NCBI RefSeq assembly: GCF_008107695.1
Contig: NZ_VIRG01000066.1
Span: 868,001-932,000 of the forward strand
Reading direction: 5' to 3'
DNA: 64,000 nucleotides
Origin: Stappia sp. BW2
GTDB taxonomy: Bacteria > Pseudomonadota > Alphaproteobacteria > Rhizobiales > Stappiaceae
The first letter of the stretch is position 1. Every line of letters begins with the position of its first letter. Below are positions 17,434-26,613 of the stretch, piece by piece. The position numbers and the translations under genes are program-made. The notes beneath the pieces are model-generated. The model saw only the letters and a program-made list of their open reading frames with translations, made no database searches and had not been told where the DNA came from.

Positions 17434-18381
17434 CTAGCGAAGGGACACTTGTTGATCCGTCGCAGACAACGCTTCCTCCAACAGCACCGCCCTCGCCGTC
17501 CGGTGCAGCGTGACGTGACGGTCCGCCAGTTCGTCGATGTCCGTTGAATAGCCCCCGCCCAGAACGCCCGCCAGAGGGACGCCGGCCTTTCGCACCGTCT
17601 CGATGACATAGCGGTCACGACGGCAGAGCCCGTCGCGTGACAAGGCCAGTCTGCCGAGCCGGTCGCCGGAAAAGGGATCGACACCGGCGTTGAAGAAAAC
17701 GATGTCCCAGGGCCCCTGCCTCAGCAGATCCGGCAGCACCTCCTCCAGAACAGCAAGATAGACTTCGTCTCCCGTTCCATCGGCAAGGCCTATGTCGAGA
17801 TGAGAGGGCACCTTGCGAACCGGGTAGTTCTTTTCCGAATGGAGCGAGAACGTGAAGACATCCGGATCTCCTTGAAAAACATCCGCTGTACCGTCTCCCT
17901 GATGCACATCCAGGTCAATCACCAGCGCCTTTCGGATCGCTCCGTCCGCCTGCAGCACCTTGATGGCAACGGCGACATCGTTGAAAACGCAGAACCCGGC
18001 ACCATGCGCACGCCGTGCATGATGGCTGCCACCGGCGGTGTTGCAGGCAATGCCATGTTCCAGCGCAAGATATCCCGTCAGCACCGTTCCGCCGGTGGCG
18101 CAGCGTGCACGAAGGGCGATGTCCTCGCGCATCGGAAACCCGATTTCCCGCGCGATCTTGTCCGGCACACGGGCATTGAACACCTGGTCCACATAAGCAG
18201 GATCGTGTGCCAGCGCGACCCATTCGAACGGGGCCGGACGGGGCCTGAAAAAGGCACTGTCTCCGAGCAGACCTTCCTCACGTATCAGCGCGGCGACGGC
18301 ACGGAACTTGTCCATCGGGAACCGGTGATTGGCGGGAAGATCGGCGCAATAGGCCGGGTGGTGTACGATCGGCAGGGTCAT
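17434..18381 (-). CDS. Histone deacetylase-family amidohydrolase
   Basis: 315 residues from the ATG at 18381 (MTLPIVHHPAYCADLP). This is the zinc arginase/deacetylase fold. The paired His (AGGSHHARRAHGAGFC, about 125-140) and metal ligands (VIDLDVHQGDGT and NAGVDPFSGDRLG) are intact, so an active enzyme is likely. Bacterial members remove acetyl groups from polyamines, acetoin-related compounds or proteins; the substrate is not clear. A longer in-frame extension upstream to 18669 would run into the divergent MATE gene and lacks a ribosome site. Confidence 0.88.
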   Translation of the reverse strand: MTLPIVHHPAYCADLPANHRFPMDKFRAVAALIREEGLLGDSAFFRPRPAPFEWVALAHDPAYVDQVFNARVPDKIAREIGFPMREDIALRARCATGGTVLTGYLALEHGIACNTAGGSHHARRAHGAGFCVFNDVAVAIKVLQADGAIRKALVIDLDVHQGDGTADVFQGDPDVFTFSLHSEKNYPVRKVPSHLDIGLADGTGDEVYLAVLEEVLPDLLRQGPWDIVFFNAGVDPFSGDRLGRLALSRDGLCRRDRYVIETVRKAGVPLAGVLGGGYSTDIDELADRHVTLHRTARAVLLEEALSATDQQVSLR

Positions 18382-18589
18382 CTGTGCGCAATATAAGGCG
18401 CCTGCAGCGTCACGGGCACCCCCATAAGGAGCATTAACTGGCCCCTTCCGGCCCGCGCCCATCCTTAGTGTCAGCACCCTTCCCAGCAGCCCGGTCAAAG
18501 GCGGCAATGTATACCCGGTATGTGCGGAAAAGAATTGACGCGCGGAGACCGGGCGGACAAGAAGGTCTTCCCTTTGAAGCGAGCCATCG

Positions 18590-19942
18590 ATGTCCCACCT
18601 TTCAGAAACCGGCGAGCGGCCAGGACTGGCCTTTGCGGTTACACACCGCTCCGTTCTGGCTATCGCCATTCCGATGACGCTCGCCTATCTGTCGACACCG
18701 CTGCTCGGCATTGTCGACATGGCGGTGATCGGCCGACTGGGAGATCCGGCCCTTCTTGGCGGCATCGCGATCGGCGGCATCATCTTCGACCTGGTGTTCA
18801 CGACTTTCAATTTCCTGCGGTCCGGAACAACAGGGCTGACGGCACAGGCTTATGGTGCGCAGAACGAGGAAGAAGTCAGGGCGACACTGCTGCGCGCCTT
18901 CCTGATCGCGGCCATCGGCGGCCTACTCGTCATCCTGTTGCAGATCCCCTTGCGGGAAACAGGCCTCTGGTTCCTTGGAGGCAGCGCCGATGTGCAGGCC
19001 GCCACCAGCCGGTACTTCGATATCCGCGTCTACAGTGCACCCTTCCTGCTTGCCAATTACGCCATACTCGGCTGGTTCATCGGTCTCGGACGCGCGGGAA
19101 CCGGACTTGTCCTCCAGCTTGTCATGAACGGGCTCAACATCGGCCTCAGTGTCTGGTTCGTCATCGGCCTCGACTGGAGCGTGGAAGGCGTTGCCCTGGC
19201 AACGGTCCTGAGTGAAATCGCGGCAACGATCCTGGGTGTCTGCCTGATCGTCTTTACCACCGGCAAGGCGCCGTGGCCGGCGCCTCAGGTCATTTTCGAC
19301 CGCCGCCTGCTGGTGCGCATGATGGCCGTCAACCGCGACATCATGATCCGCTCCTTTACCCTGCTGTTCGCCTTCGCGTTCTTCACCGCGCGCTCGGCAG
19401 ATCAGGGCGATACCGTTCTTGCGGCAAACGCGCTGCTTGAAAAATTCATCATGCTAACGGCGTTCTTTCTGGATGGCCTTGCCACCGCGGCGGAACAGCT
19501 TGCCGGAAGGGCCGTCGGCGCGAGATACCGGCCCGCCTTCGACCTTACCTTGAAACTGACGGCCCTGTGGAGCTTCGCGCTGGCCGCGATCCTGTCGACC
19601 CTGTTCTGGTTGTTCGGACAACATGTGATCGATTTCATGACGACAGCCGAAGATGTCCGCCAGGTGGCTGCGGCCTATTTGGGCTGGGCCATTGTGATGC
19701 CCCTGTTCGGGGTGCTGGCTTTCCAGATGGATGGCGTCTTTATTGGAGCCACCTGGTCGTCAACCATGCGGAACATGATGCTGCTGTCGCTGGTCGTCTA
19801 TCTGGCCGCCTATTACCTGCTGTTTCCGGTCCTCGGCAACCACGGCCTCTGGCTGGCGTTCCTGCTGTTTTTCGGCACGCGCGGTCTGACGTTGCTGGCG
19901 GCCTGCCCGAAGCGGGCGACGGAAACCTTCGGCGCCGCCTGA
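18590..19942 (+). CDS. MATE family efflux transporter (DinF-like)
   Basis: 450 residues with about 12 membrane helices in two related halves. The N-terminal SVLAIAIPMTLAYLSTPLLG and GIVDMAVIGRLG segments are typical of the DinF branch of MATE transporters, which use Na+ or H+ gradients to expel cationic compounds. The gene is divergent from the deacetylase gene (208 bases between them) and ends 12 bases from the convergent pyrD stop. Substrate unknown. Confidence 0.88.
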   Translation: MSHLSETGERPGLAFAVTHRSVLAIAIPMTLAYLSTPLLGIVDMAVIGRLGDPALLGGIAIGGIIFDLVFTTFNFLRSGTTGLTAQAYGAQNEEEVRATLLRAFLIAAIGGLLVILLQIPLRETGLWFLGGSADVQAATSRYFDIRVYSAPFLLANYAILGWFIGLGRAGTGLVLQLVMNGLNIGLSVWFVIGLDWSVEGVALATVLSEIAATILGVCLIVFTTGKAPWPAPQVIFDRRLLVRMMAVNRDIMIRSFTLLFAFAFFTARSADQGDTVLAANALLEKFIMLTAFFLDGLATAAEQLAGRAVGARYRPAFDLTLKLTALWSFALAAILSTLFWLFGQHVIDFMTTAEDVRQVAAAYLGWAIVMPLFGVLAFQMDGVFIGATWSSTMRNMMLLSLVVYLAAYYLLFPVLGNHGLWLAFLLFFGTRGLTLLAACPKRATETFGAA

Positions 19943-19954
19943 CGGCGGCTCTTA

Positions 19955-21049
19955 CTAAGCCGTTTCCGACGCCCAGGCGTCCACATTGGCATCGCGAGCC
20001 TCGCGTAGCGACGCGATCCCGTGCTGATCCAGTTTCGCAGACAGGCCGCTCAGGATCTCGTCGATCAGCCCTGCGCCCTTGAAGACGAGAGACGAATAGA
20101 GCTGCAACAGATCGGCCCCCGAGGTGATCTTCGTCCAGGCGGTTTCCGCGCTGTCGATACCGCCGACACCAATGATCGGCAGGTCCGGCCCGGCCAGTTT
20201 GCGGGCGCGTGCCAGCATGATGGTCGATTTGCGGAACAGAGGTTTGCCGGACAGGCCGCCGGTTTCCTGCACTGGCCCCTTACCGCTGAGGCCTTCGCGC
20301 CCGATGGTCGTGTTCGAAACGATCAGGCCGTCGACAGTCTTGGCAAGAACTTCCTCGACAATGTCCCGCAGGTCTTCATCTGCCACGTCCGGCGCGATCT
20401 TCAAAAGGACCGGTACCTTGCGCCCAAACTTCCGGGTGCAGGCGTCGCGCGCCGTCATCACGGCGGTCAGCAGATCGGCCAGTGCAGACCGGGCCTGCAG
20501 GTCGCGCAGTCCCGGGGTATTCGGCGAAGAAATATTGACTGTGAAATAGGACGCTACATCGGCGAAGGCGTTGATCCCGGCAACGTAATCGGCGATCCGG
20601 TCAGTCGCATCCTTGTTGGCACCAACATTGATGCCGACAATCCCACTGTGCTGCCGCCGGGCTTCCAGGCGCTTGCGCAGGGCCGCATGACCCTCATTGT
20701 TGAAACCGTAGCGGTTGATCACCCCCTCATCGGCCGGCAGACGAAACACGCGCGGCCGTTCATTTCCGGGCTGCGGCCTGGGGGTGACCGATCCCGCTTC
20801 GGTGTATCCGAAGCCAAGCTTCAGCAAGGCATCGGGCACTTCACCGTTCTTGTCGAAACCAGCTGCCATGCCAACCGGGTTGGGAAAGGTCAGATCCCAT
20901 AGCCTTACCGCAAGACGCGGGTCGTCGCGCCTGCGGCGCGGCAGCATCAGTCCGGACTTCAGGGCAAGGATCGTCGCACGGTGCGCGGTTTCCGCGTCCA
21001 GGCATTGAAGGCCCTTCATTGCAACGTTTTCCAGAAAAGGCGGCATCAT
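19955..21049 (-). CDS. pyrD: Dihydroorotate dehydrogenase (quinone), class 2
   Basis: 364 residues. It oxidises dihydroorotate to orotate in pyrimidine synthesis, passing electrons to quinone at the inner membrane. Recognised parts are the N-terminal helical membrane-docking region (about 1-45), FDKNGEVPDALLKLGFGYTE, NRYGFNNEG, the class 2 catalytic Ser segment NISSPNTPGLRDLQ, and the FMN phosphate site GVGGIDSAETAW. The start is the first of two adjacent ATG codons at 21049, overlapping the DUF952 stop by 4 bases, so the genes are translationally coupled. Confidence 0.93.
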   Translation of the reverse strand: MMPPFLENVAMKGLQCLDAETAHRATILALKSGLMLPRRRRDDPRLAVRLWDLTFPNPVGMAAGFDKNGEVPDALLKLGFGYTEAGSVTPRPQPGNERPRVFRLPADEGVINRYGFNNEGHAALRKRLEARRQHSGIVGINVGANKDATDRIADYVAGINAFADVASYFTVNISSPNTPGLRDLQARSALADLLTAVMTARDACTRKFGRKVPVLLKIAPDVADEDLRDIVEEVLAKTVDGLIVSNTTIGREGLSGKGPVQETGGLSGKPLFRKSTIMLARARKLAGPDLPIIGVGGIDSAETAWTKITSGADLLQLYSSLVFKGAGLIDEILSGLSAKLDQHGIASLREARDANVDAWASETA

Positions 21050-21390
21050 CGCGCGAGCTCCGGAAACGTATGCGATCCGTCCGGCGAAAGCGGCAAGTCC
21101 TTCACCCAGACAGCGGCCATCGGATCCAGCGGTGCGTAGAGATGGGGGAACAAGGCTCCACCCCGCGACGTCTCCCATTTCAGATCGTCGCCGAAACTGT
21201 CCGCATCGAAGGCGGCGATCAACAGCTCCTGCTGGCCCGCAAAGTGCTTTGCAGCGGTTTCCCGAACCTGATCTTCGGCGGAAAAATGAATGAAGCCGTC
21301 CTGAAGATCCACCGGTGCGCCGTTGAAAACGCCGAGGCTGATTGCTTCCTGCCAGAGGGATTTTGGAGCGATCTTGAATATCAGTGTCAT
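21046..21390 (-). CDS. DUF952 family protein
   Basis: 114 residues from the ATG at 21390 (MTLIFKIAPKSLWQEAISLG). It contains the DUF952 hallmarks GFIHFSAEDQVRETAAKHFA and a basic/aromatic core (FPHLYAPLD). The fold is related to ADP-ribosyl-type domains as I recall, but the function is unknown. It lies directly upstream of pyrD with overlapping stop and start, an arrangement I recall in other Hyphomicrobiales. Confidence 0.85.
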   Translation of the reverse strand: MTLIFKIAPKSLWQEAISLGVFNGAPVDLQDGFIHFSAEDQVRETAAKHFAGQQELLIAAFDADSFGDDLKWETSRGGALFPHLYAPLDPMAAVWVKDLPLSPDGSHTFPELAR

Positions 21391-21541
21391 CTGTCTGCCT
21401 TGCCTGGTGCCAGCGTCGGCATGGCAGGCAAAGGCCCGGCGCATGCTCAGCCGGTCGGGACACTACTCATACGGACCGCCCCGAACAAGCCGCACAGGCA
21501 GGCCCGCGCGTTTCTTTTGAATTTTGGCAGGGAAAACCCAT

Positions 21542-22225
21542 ATGAGCGAAAGGTATTTATTCCTGTCGCATACCATGGAGAAACCGGCAGCCGTGCTCTC
21601 ACACGAAAAAGTCTGGGCGGCCATCGATGCCCTCGCCTCGCAGAACGGGCTTTCGCCGTCCGGTCTGGCACGGCGGGCCGGCCTGGATCCGACCGCGTTC
21701 AATCCGTCGAAACGCGTTGCCGGCGATGGACGTCCGCGTTGGCCCTCCACCGAGTCGCTTGCCAAGGTGCTGGCGGCGACCGGTGAAGCCCTGAACACCT
21801 TTGCCGCACGCGTGGAAACGCTGGACGTGCCAAACGACAATGCGCCTGCTCTGGTGCCCCTTGCCGGACTGGAAGCGGCGTCAAACCGTGATGCCTTCGA
21901 CGGCGCAGGCCGCCCTTCCGGCGCGACCTGGCAACGGTTCACCTTTCCGCAGCCAGGGGCTTCTTTTGCCCTGCGGGTCAGCAACGAAGACTTCCAGCCC
22001 CTTTACCGGAGCGGCGATATCGTTGTGGTCGCACCGGATGTACCCCTTCGCACAGGTGATCGCTTGGCACTGAGACTCACCAGCGGCCGTCTGTCGCTTT
22101 ATACGTTGCAGGAGACAGGCCGCGAGGACCTGGCTGTCCGTACAATCGGGGACAATTCTCACTCCCTGCGCTTTCGGCACTCGGCAATCGAGTGGACTGC
22201 CCGTATTATCTGGGCGAGCCAATAA
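21542..22225 (+). CDS. HTH repressor with S24/LexA-like C-terminal domain
   Basis: 227 residues from the ATG at 21542 (AGGGA nine bases upstream); an ATG at 21575 is possible. The N-terminal helix-turn-helix (about 20-75) has GLSPSGLARRAGLDPTAFNP. The C-terminal beta-rich domain (about 135-225) has the S24 pattern FALRVSNEDFQPLYRSGDIV. In CI/LexA proteins the Ser follows a similar motif (DSMxP), but here the expected Ser-Met is replaced by EDF, so self-cleavage is doubtful. It is followed at 17 bases by the nuclease-fold gene. The target is unknown. Confidence 0.8.
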   Translation: MSERYLFLSHTMEKPAAVLSHEKVWAAIDALASQNGLSPSGLARRAGLDPTAFNPSKRVAGDGRPRWPSTESLAKVLAATGEALNTFAARVETLDVPNDNAPALVPLAGLEAASNRDAFDGAGRPSGATWQRFTFPQPGASFALRVSNEDFQPLYRSGDIVVVAPDVPLRTGDRLALRLTSGRLSLYTLQETGREDLAVRTIGDNSHSLRFRHSAIEWTARIIWASQ

Positions 22226-22242
22226 CCTGCGAGCGCACATTG

Positions 22243-23154
22243 ATGAAGCTTCGGCCTCTCATAACACCTGCTATCGTGCTGACCACCGCAGGTGGTCTGC
22301 TCGCCTGGCTGTTGCTGAGCGACCCGCCCTCGCCGCAGAACGAACGCGTGGCGGCAACCAGTGCGGCCCCCACTGGCCAGGAAACCGGCGCCCCGGTGAA
22401 GACGAACGAAACCGCTTCGCAAGCTGTCCGGACACAAAGCGAACCGGTTGTCGTCACAACCGCTCCGCGGCCGGATGACATTCGCAACGTTTCCCCCGAA
22501 GGGGTCTCGGCACCGAAGGTCAACGGCAACCTGAAGCGGATCGAGCCATCCAAACGCTATCTGGAACTGAAGAACCCACCGGTTGAACCGATACCGGACG
22601 GGCCGCTGGAGTTCATGCGGGTTCAGGTTCTGGATGGCGGGCACATCAAATCGAAGAGGCTGACGATCACGCTCGCCCATATTGTTCCGCTGAAACCGGA
22701 CGAAACCTGCATTTCGCGGCTCGGAGGCACCTGGCCCTGCGGCGCCAGGGCACGCACCTTCCTGAGAGGACTGGTGCGGCAGTTGAAGGTGACCTGCGAG
22801 AAGATCGAGGAAACCGGTCCACAACAGATCCTGGCCACTTGCAGCCGCGGGTCCATGGACCTCAGCAGACGGCTTGTTCGCTACGGCTGGGCGGATCCGG
22901 CGCCGGATGCGCCAACCGGACTTTTTGAGCTTGCCGAAAAAGCCAGGGACAGAAAGATCGGCAAGTGGCAATCGGAATGGCTGAACGAGTTGCCGACGAC
23001 CGGGCTCGAAACCGAAGTGCCGTCCGCATTGCCGGGTCTGGAGGAACTCGCCCCGGAAACTGTCGAATGGAGCCTGAGGTCCGAACCGGAACAACCGGGT
23101 GAAGACCAACTGACCATCGATGAGTTTCCGGAGGCAGACCCACCCATACGCTAA
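22243..23154 (+). CDS. Membrane-anchored thermonuclease (SNase)-fold protein, degenerate
   Basis: 303 residues from the ATG at 22243. One N-terminal helix (about 6-25, ITPAIVLTTAGGLLAWLLL) acts as anchor. A Pro/Thr-rich linker follows, and then an SNase-like barrel at about 125-250 (TITLAHIVPLKPDETC, CGARARTFLRGLV, DLSRRLVRYGWADP). Staphylococcal nuclease needs an Asp/Glu in its LAGIDAPE-type turn and an Arg in DRYGR; here the turn reads LAHIVPLKPDE and the DRYGR segment is absent. The fold is credible, but catalysis looks lost. The C-terminus is acidic and probably disordered. Confidence 0.75.
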   Translation: MKLRPLITPAIVLTTAGGLLAWLLLSDPPSPQNERVAATSAAPTGQETGAPVKTNETASQAVRTQSEPVVVTTAPRPDDIRNVSPEGVSAPKVNGNLKRIEPSKRYLELKNPPVEPIPDGPLEFMRVQVLDGGHIKSKRLTITLAHIVPLKPDETCISRLGGTWPCGARARTFLRGLVRQLKVTCEKIEETGPQQILATCSRGSMDLSRRLVRYGWADPAPDAPTGLFELAEKARDRKIGKWQSEWLNELPTTGLETEVPSALPGLEELAPETVEWSLRSEPEQPGEDQLTIDEFPEADPPIR

Positions 23155-23320
23155 AGCCCGACTGGAAAGATCTGTTCTTTCGCAAAACGGCGATCAAGCG
23201 CTCGCGTCACGATAGCCGGTTTACCGGCAAGGGTCGTTTACTTAGGCCAGCAAGCCTGTTTCGCGTTTATCCTGATTGGTATTAGGCTCACAAGGCGAAG
23301 AAACCGGATTGGGAGTTTTC

Positions 23321-24124
23321 ATGACCGCAGACATCAAGGTCGGCATCATTGGGGGAACTGGCCAACTTGGCAGCGCCATCGCAACTGCGTGGCTGGAAAG
23401 TGGCTGTATCGGAGCTGACCAGCTCTGGATATCCAATCGGTCCGGTTCGGCAGGCGGGTTCGACGCCTGGCCGGAGATCACCTTTACCGCGTCCAACCAG
23501 CTTCTGGCCGATGCGTGTGACGTCATCCTACTGTCCGTCCCGCCGGCGCTTGTCGATACGGTTCGGATTTCAGCTCCCGATAAACTGATCCTCTCAGTTA
23601 TGGCGGGCGTTTCGCGCGACCGGCTCAAGGCCATCACAGGCTCGGACAGGGTCGTTCGCGCCATGTCGAGCCCGGCGGCTGGCAAGCGGCTGGCCTACTC
23701 GCCCTGGTGTGCGGCTACGTCGCTCACACCAGCGGACCGAAAGCGCGTCCAGGCACTGCTATCGGCCTGCGGTCCGAGTGATGAAGTCGCTGACGAACAG
23801 CAGATCGAGGTTTTCACCGCCATAACCGGACCAGTTCCCGGGTTTGCCGCCTTTTTCGCCGACTGTATCGTTGAGTATGCCCGCGCCAACGGGGTGGAGA
23901 GGCACATTGCCGAACGCGCCGCAAAACAATTGACCCTGTCGGCCGGGCAGATCATGGCCGAAGACGCCAGGTCTCCGGCAGAACATGTTCAGGAAATGAT
24001 CGACTACGCAGGAACGACGGCTGCCGGTCTTCTCAAGCTGAAGGAACTGGGCGTTGCGGATTTGATCGGTGGGGGACTGGAAGCCAGTACCGCGCGTGTC
24101 AGAACCATAGCCGGTTCGGACTAA
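23321..24124 (+). CDS. Pyrroline-5-carboxylate reductase-like protein
   Basis: 267 residues from the ATG at 23321 (GGGAG upstream). The N-terminal Rossmann fold has KVGIIGGTGQLGSAIATAWL. A helical C-terminal dimerisation domain follows (about 155-265, HIAERAAKQLTLSAGQIMAE). The conserved P5C reductase signature near the C-terminus, usually SPGGTT, reads DYAGTTAAGL here. It therefore looks like a ProC paralogue with possibly different substrate or activity rather than the main proline-synthesis enzyme. It is monocistronic and ends at a two-way terminator. Confidence 0.8.
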   Translation: MTADIKVGIIGGTGQLGSAIATAWLESGCIGADQLWISNRSGSAGGFDAWPEITFTASNQLLADACDVILLSVPPALVDTVRISAPDKLILSVMAGVSRDRLKAITGSDRVVRAMSSPAAGKRLAYSPWCAATSLTPADRKRVQALLSACGPSDEVADEQQIEVFTAITGPVPGFAAFFADCIVEYARANGVERHIAERAAKQLTLSAGQIMAEDARSPAEHVQEMIDYAGTTAAGLLKLKELGVADLIGGGLEASTARVRTIAGSD

Positions 24125-24162
24125 TCCACGCAGCGCCTGCCGGAAGATAGACCATAAAGACG

Positions 24163-24188
24163 AAAAGCGGCGCATCTGCACCGCTTTT
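24163..24188. terminator. Bidirectional terminator between the proC-like gene and lysS
   Basis: AAAAGCGG pairs with CCGCTTTT around a 10-base loop. T-rich DNA follows on the plus strand (GCTTTTGTTGTT) and on the minus strand. It sits between two convergent genes and can serve both. Confidence 0.75.
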
Positions 24189-24203
24189 GCTTTTGTTGTT
24201 CAA

Positions 24204-25862
24204 TCAGGCCGTCAGTTCGCCAGCCAGCGCCTTGCGGATCATCTCGCGTGTTTCGGCAATGCCGTAAAGAGCGACGAAGGATCCGAAACGAGGCCCCTTT
24301 TCCTGACCCAGCAGCAACTGATAAAGCGCTGAGAACCAGACGACGGACACGCCGGGACCGCCGTCCGGGCCTTTTTTCGACGGGTCCTGATAGCGCTCGA
24401 TGGATCGTGCGACGTCCAGAACCGCATCCTGGATGGCAGCGCCATCCGCATCGGCCGGCAGGGCTGCCAGGGTTTCGTCCAGCTTTTCCAGCGCAGTGCG
24501 CTCGACATCGTCCGGCACCTTGAACGACTTGGTCGGTTTGACGAAATCGTCGAAGTAGCGGATCGCATAGCCGACAAGCGCATCCAGTTCCGGATGGGTC
24601 GATGCCGTGACGCCCGGTGCATAGCGGGAGATGAACGCCCACAGCACGTCCTTGTTTTCCGCATTGGAGGCGGACACGAGGTTGAGCAGCATGGCGAAAG
24701 GCACCGGCATGTCGATCTTCGGGATATTGCCCGAATGGATGTGCCAGGCCGGGTTCTGCAGCTTCTGCTCCACCGGCATCTGCTCGTATTTCTGGACGAA
24801 GGTGTAATATTCGTCCACCGCCTTCGGGATGACGTCGAAATAGAGCTTCTTGGCCGTCTTCGGCTTCTGGAAATTGTAGAGCGCAAGGCTTTCCGGTGCG
24901 GCATAGGTAAGCCATTCGTCGATGGTCAGACCATTGCCCTTGGACTTGGAGATCTTCTCGCCCTTCTCGTCCAGGAACAACTCGTAGACGAAGTGTTCCG
25001 GAGCAGAGCCGCCCAGGATGTTGCAGATCTTGTCGTATATCGGCGCATTGGTCATGTGATCCTTGCCGAACATCTCGAAGTCGACATCAAGCGCGGCCCA
25101 GCGCATGCCGAAGTCCGGCTTCCACTGCAGCTTCACCTTGCCACCGGTAACCGGCAGAGTGATGTCTTCGCCAGTCTCATCAGCAAAGGTAATGGTGCCG
25201 TCCTTCGGATTGACGTCCTTCATCGGCACATAGAGCACACGGCCCGACGTCGGCGAGATCGGCAGGAACGGCGAATAGGTTGCCTGACGTTCCGCCCCAA
25301 GGGTCGGCAACATCACGTCCATGATCTTCTGGTACTTTTCGGTGGCGCGGATGAGCACGTCGTCGAACTTGCCCGCCTTGTAGTATTCCGTCGCGCTGGC
25401 AAACTCGTAGTCGAAGCCGAAGGTGTCCAGAAACCGGCGCAGCATGGCGTTGTTATGGGCTGCAAAACTGTCAAAGTCGCCGCCGAACGGGTTCGGCACC
25501 GCCGTCAGGGGCATCTGGAGATAAGGTTCGAGCGCTGCACGATCCGGCACGTTTTCCGGGATCTTGCGCATGCCGTCCATATCGTCGGAGAAGCACAGCA
25601 GCCGGGTCGGGATCTTGTCTTCGGTCAGCAGGCGGAAGGCGGTACGCACCATGGTGGTCCGCAGAACTTCGCCGAAGGTGCCGATATGCGGCAGCCCTGA
25701 CGGGCCGTAACCCGTCTCGAACAGAACCGGCTTGTCCGATCCCTTTTTCTCGATCCGTTTGACCAGTTTTCGCGCTTCTTCAAACGGCCACGCTTTCGAT
25801 TTCGTGGCCGCCTCGACAAACTCTTGCGAAAGGTCAAGCGGAGGCAGGGATTGTTCGGTCAT
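24204..25862 (-). CDS. lysS: Lysyl-tRNA synthetase, class I
   Basis: 552 residues from the ATG at 25862. It charges tRNA-Lys. The class I signature is present: [11 protein letters not shown] (HIGH-type motif, about residues 55-65) and KISKSKGN (KMSKS motif, about 300). No class II motifs are seen. Class I LysRS (also called LysK) is the sole form in most alphaproteobacteria and differs from the class II enzyme of E. coli. The alpha-helix-cage C-terminal part is full length. A TTG seven codons upstream is a weaker start. Confidence 0.95.
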   Translation of the reverse strand: MTEQSLPPLDLSQEFVEAATKSKAWPFEEARKLVKRIEKKGSDKPVLFETGYGPSGLPHIGTFGEVLRTTMVRTAFRLLTEDKIPTRLLCFSDDMDGMRKIPENVPDRAALEPYLQMPLTAVPNPFGGDFDSFAAHNNAMLRRFLDTFGFDYEFASATEYYKAGKFDDVLIRATEKYQKIMDVMLPTLGAERQATYSPFLPISPTSGRVLYVPMKDVNPKDGTITFADETGEDITLPVTGGKVKLQWKPDFGMRWAALDVDFEMFGKDHMTNAPIYDKICNILGGSAPEHFVYELFLDEKGEKISKSKGNGLTIDEWLTYAAPESLALYNFQKPKTAKKLYFDVIPKAVDEYYTFVQKYEQMPVEQKLQNPAWHIHSGNIPKIDMPVPFAMLLNLVSASNAENKDVLWAFISRYAPGVTASTHPELDALVGYAIRYFDDFVKPTKSFKVPDDVERTALEKLDETLAALPADADGAAIQDAVLDVARSIERYQDPSKKGPDGGPGVSVVWFSALYQLLLGQEKGPRFGSFVALYGIAETREMIRKALAGELTA

Positions 25863-26175
25863 TTTTATAGTCGTTCTGTTCAAGAGAATGGATGGAACGC
25901 AACAAGCCGGTTTTTGGTATTTTCGGCTGGTTGCTGCGGCGCGACACTAGATCAACACGCCTCTGTGTGCAATCGCATGATCCCAGCTAAGTTGACGGTA
26001 ACCGGGACCTTTGAGCACTCTTTCCGTCTCCAACGTTATCCCGGCTGGAAAAGCAGGCTGCGGCGGCCATCAGATTGTCTTGCAGCGGTGACTTGAAGCT
26101 TGTCTCCCAACCCGCTACATCGGGCGCACGATCAAGAAGATGTTTCCGTCTTTTGGTGCTACGGGAGAAAGAATA
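25863..26175. other. Intergenic region between lysS and terB, no gene seen
   Basis: This stretch separates two divergent genes and should hold both promoters. I see no stable hairpin, repeat or credible small gene; the short open frames lack ribosome sites. Confidence 0.4.
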
Positions 26176-26181
26176 GTGTCT

Positions 26182-26595
26182 ATGAACGAGCCGATCAGCG
26201 TACAGGAAGCCCTCATTTACGTGATGGTTATCGTCTCGGCGTCGGACAATCAGATGACCGACAACGAACTGGCCACCATCGGCGACATGATTAAGATGCT
26301 GCCCGTCTTCAGTGGCTACGACGACAACCGGATCATCCCGGCCGCCCAGCGCTGCGGTGACATCCTGCAGGAAGACAACGGCCTGCATCTGGTGCTGGAA
26401 CTGGTCGGCGACGTGCTTCCGACAAAGCTTTACGACACGGCCTATGCCCTGGCGGTTGAAGTGGCGGCTGCCGATCTCCACGTCGAGAAGGAAGAATTGC
26501 GCATCCTGCAGCTTCTGCGTGATCGCTTCAAACTCGACAAGCTGACCGTGGCTGCCATCGAACGCGGCGCGATTGCCCGTCACCGGACCATCTGA
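26182..26595 (+). CDS. TerB family tellurite-resistance-like protein
   Basis: 137 residues. It is an all-helical protein with the TerB/TerB-like pattern of paired acidic helices: EALIYVMVIVSASDNQMTDN near the start and ALAVEVAAADLHVEKEELRI at about 95-114, a repeat-like pair. Such proteins bind divalent metals at acidic residues; a stress role is assumed from the family. A GTG at 26176, eight bases after GGGAG, fits the ribosome site better than the ATG at 26182 and would add two residues. Confidence 0.82.
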   Translation: MNEPISVQEALIYVMVIVSASDNQMTDNELATIGDMIKMLPVFSGYDDNRIIPAAQRCGDILQEDNGLHLVLELVGDVLPTKLYDTAYALAVEVAAADLHVEKEELRILQLLRDRFKLDKLTVAAIERGAIARHRTI

Positions 26596-26613
26596 TCCGC
26601 TCGGAGCAGGTAT

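Noticed and set aside
18382-18669. N-terminal extension of the deacetylase gene up to 18669
   Set aside because: It would overlap the start of the divergent MATE gene and adds residues with no homology to the fold; the ATG at 18381 begins the known N-terminus.
21050-21463. N-terminal extension of PyrD upstream of 21049
   Set aside because: The region encodes the DUF952 protein in another frame, with a proper stop-start overlap; class 2 PyrD starts as called.
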